A stretch of 64,000 bases of DNA from Varroa destructor. Taxonomy: Eukaryota; Arthropoda; Arachnida; Mesostigmata; Varroidae. The stretch spans positions 44,477,119-44,541,118 of the forward strand of contig NW_019211457.1 of NCBI RefSeq assembly GCF_002443255.2. The letters run 5' to 3'. Shown piece after piece: positions 61,390 to 64,000 of this stretch (position 1 is its first letter; the number at the start of each line of letters is the position of its first letter). The notes under the pieces were generated by a model. The model made no database searches. It saw only the letters and a list, made by a program, of their open reading frames with translations, and was not told where the DNA came from. Both the position numbers and the translations under genes were made by a program.

Positions 61390-64000
61390 GACGGATGGGG
61401 TGTGAACAGGACATGCTTTTCAGCTGTTATATAAGGTAGTCATGCTATGGTGATGCGTTAACTAGGTAGTTATTGGATGGCATTATAGAAAATAACCTAA
61501 AGGGGCTTCTGTAGGCTACTCCAAGTTCGCAGAGTCAACGGACTGAGTGCCGATCTATAACACATTGGAACGTGGTGCTCGCTACATCCTTAATGTTTCT
61601 GTACGGGCGGGTCGTTTTAGCCAGTGGTCAGGAAATAGGCTTAGCGATAGCTCGAACCAGAATGCTACGTTTGTTGCATATAAAAGCTTTTATACTCCAC
61701 AAGCTGTACCTTGACGCCGGTTTTTTTTGACATACAAACCTAATCTCTAAAGTGTCAAATATAACTATATACTTTAGTATCCTACTTAAATATAAAAAAA
61801 ACAGCGCCTATTAGGACGGCTTGCTAATAAAAACTTATAGTGAACAACGCAAGCAACATGATTTACTATTTCTACTTGTTATAGCCTATTATACACAGGT
61901 CTACTCTTTAGCGTTCGACGCTTAGCCTTGTATGCAAGGATACGACGTTGCAAAGTTTTAAGGAGATAGTTTTTATGATTTTCGTTCATATACATAGATA
62001 TAGGTGTAAGCTGTAATCTAAGGAAAAATAGCTGACTTTATTAAATTGGATTGTTTAAAATCTTTAGGACAGAGAAGCAATAATTAAATGATTCTATTAA
62101 ATTGGGTACGATGCATCAAACCCCAAGGTGCTTAATTTGTTTTTGAGCAACCCAGTACCTCGGTTAAGTCGCAGGCAACCTGCGATTGATGTATCGTTCT
62201 TCTGGGGAACTGTGTTTTTTCGTTGCATTACCCTCGTCGAGATGTACAACATCCAGATACTAATTCTAATATAACGGATTTTACAAAGTAAAAATACATA
62301 CAGGATGGCTGTCGTGAAATGAAATGTACTAACGTAAAGTATTGTTAATACCATCTGTTGGATCATTTTCTGTCGCGAGGAAAAAACATAATGACCCCAT
62401 CATTATTCTTGAATGGAACGAAATCAGGTCAAGAACTGCGGGATCCATCTGAGGCTGTACGTCTACATGCGTGGCCGTAATGGCCAAAACTATCGTGTAT
62501 TTATATAGGAATAAAATAAACCGCACAATGTTGGTAGTATAAATAATGAAAGAACGAAAGACCTGATTTTCTTTTAATCCGCTAATCGTTTAATACGAGT
62601 ATCAAGTGATTAAAGTTAGCGTTCTATGATAGATTAGAAAAAAAAGGTTCCGAGCAAAGTTTTAGTTTATTTCAGATGCATATATATAGTCTTATGTGTG
62701 ATCGTCTCATGCATAATCTCGTATATGACTCACCTAGAACTGACAGGAGCTTGCAGACCTATCATGGTTTTCTCTATCTCACAATATTGTTTTTATTATT
62801 AGAAAGAAACGCTCCCTTTTCCTTTTGTCCGTAAGTGAAGCAGTTTTTTCCCCATTTTACTCCAATGGAGCCCAAAATCAAATATTCTAAAAACATAAGC
62901 AAAGGAGGCTATCTAGAAAATAGCGAGCAATATTACAAATATGCGATACGCGGATATCTTGTTTGCAAAGAACCACCAGGCGCCATGTTGTTCTGCCATG
63001 GGCGTTTGTTGCAGTACTAACATCAGCAACGACATTAGCAGTAACACTTACCCGCGCAGGTAAAACAAAGATGGGAGGTGTGATTCGATTGTATATATAT
63101 CGCATCAACCACAAACGGTAACCGCTGTGTCTTTTCGTGCGAAATTCGGTGAAGTGAAGAAGAAGACAAATCGAATCTTCAATCACTACAGGTAGAAGCT
63201 GACGTCACGTTGCTGCTGCTGTTGCCGTATTAGCTGCCATTCGAAGCGATAAAAAAATGTTGCATTATATACCCCGGATCCACCAATAAGCTAAGCCCAC
63301 TTTTCAAGGCATCTTCATATCCTGCACTATCGTGGGAGACATGTGCGGTTCCTTGCTGCTGTCAGGGTCGATCCTAAAACGCCGTCGCAATACGATGAGT
63401 AAGAGTAGTCCATGTAAACACTCGTTCTACTTTATCGATGCGATGTAAATTATCTACGACATTTTCCTAATTGGAAACTCCTAAGGAGAAAAACATTGGG
63501 GGCGCGATTATTCACTGGTTGACCCATAAATCGTCAAGCGTTACAAGGCGCCCAGAGGCCTTTTGAGAATTGCAGTAAAAGTTGTTCTGAGGACGTCCTC
63601 AAGTGTGTACACTCTTCTAAAATTTTTACCGTTACAAATTTGTTTGGCTAGATTTTTCTCCCCTCTATGCGTGATATGGTGAGGTGAGTATCTACTTAAT
63701 TGTGAAATCAAGGCAGTAACAGACTGATACGATAGACGTGAAATCCATCTTCGTCATCTCACAAAGCTGCAAGGTTTTTGCAGAGGACAGGTTCCTTGGT
63801 GACCAAATATACTGTATATACATGTTAATAAACGCAAGTGTAAACACAAATTTATTGTTTCTACGAGTTAATTACATTAAACAAGTAAGAAAATATTAGT
63901 TGGGTAACCCCTTCAGATAAAATCTCAAACGTGTACTTTCACCATTTCCAAAGGTACAATAATGATAAAAACAACAATGATAGGTAATTGCGTTACACGC
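61390..64000. other. stretch without a recognised gene
   Basis: AT-rich sequence with short open frames only. A CTG-rich patch at about 63212-63225 and tatatata at about 63091-63099 are the only features noted. Confidence 0.45.

Overview
The window looks like nuclear DNA from an animal, probably an arthropod. It is AT-rich (roughly 60%), gene-poor and has eukaryotic GT-AG introns. It contains many microsatellites, and short GC-richer islands with CAG/CTG triplets occur where gene starts are expected. No bacterial operon, ribosome-binding-site pattern, rRNA, tRNA, CRISPR or intact transposase was recognised. A chelicerate such as a parasitiform mite would fit the composition and gene density, but that is only a guess.

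The one secure gene lies at the left edge on the + strand. Five exons between 1146 and 4986 encode the C-terminal ~486 residues of Zwilch, a subunit of the Rod-Zw10-Zwilch (RZZ) kinetochore complex. All five join in phase 0 with AG/GT borders and end in a stop codon. The N-terminal exon or exons lie upstream, either outside the window or in a weak candidate near 826-897. The first eight bases, followed by gtaaat, could be the end of another upstream exon.

From 5 to 24 kb I see essentially non-coding DNA with microsatellites, a 20-bp hairpin near 16.2 kb and an 11-bp hairpin near 23.1 kb. A GC-richer, CAG/CTG-rich island at about 23.5-25.15 kb ends in a short ATG-led segment (25095-25154) that may be the first coding exon of a + strand gene whose continuation I could not trace. 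From 25 to 44 kb there is intronic or intergenic DNA with large AT repeats and two striking hairpins less than 600 bp apart (40155-40203 and 40695-40754).

A second candidate + strand gene spans 44432-47041. It has a short start exon with a good donor, then two phase-compatible exons giving a 166-residue protein with a cysteine-rich C-terminus of unknown family. From 47 to 64 kb there is mostly non-coding DNA with scattered, weakly supported reading frames: overlapping frames on the minus strand at 56.9-57.4 kb and a possible small secreted peptide at 60.7-60.9 kb. Only Zwilch supports a functional statement. The other coding calls are hypotheses graded by confidence.
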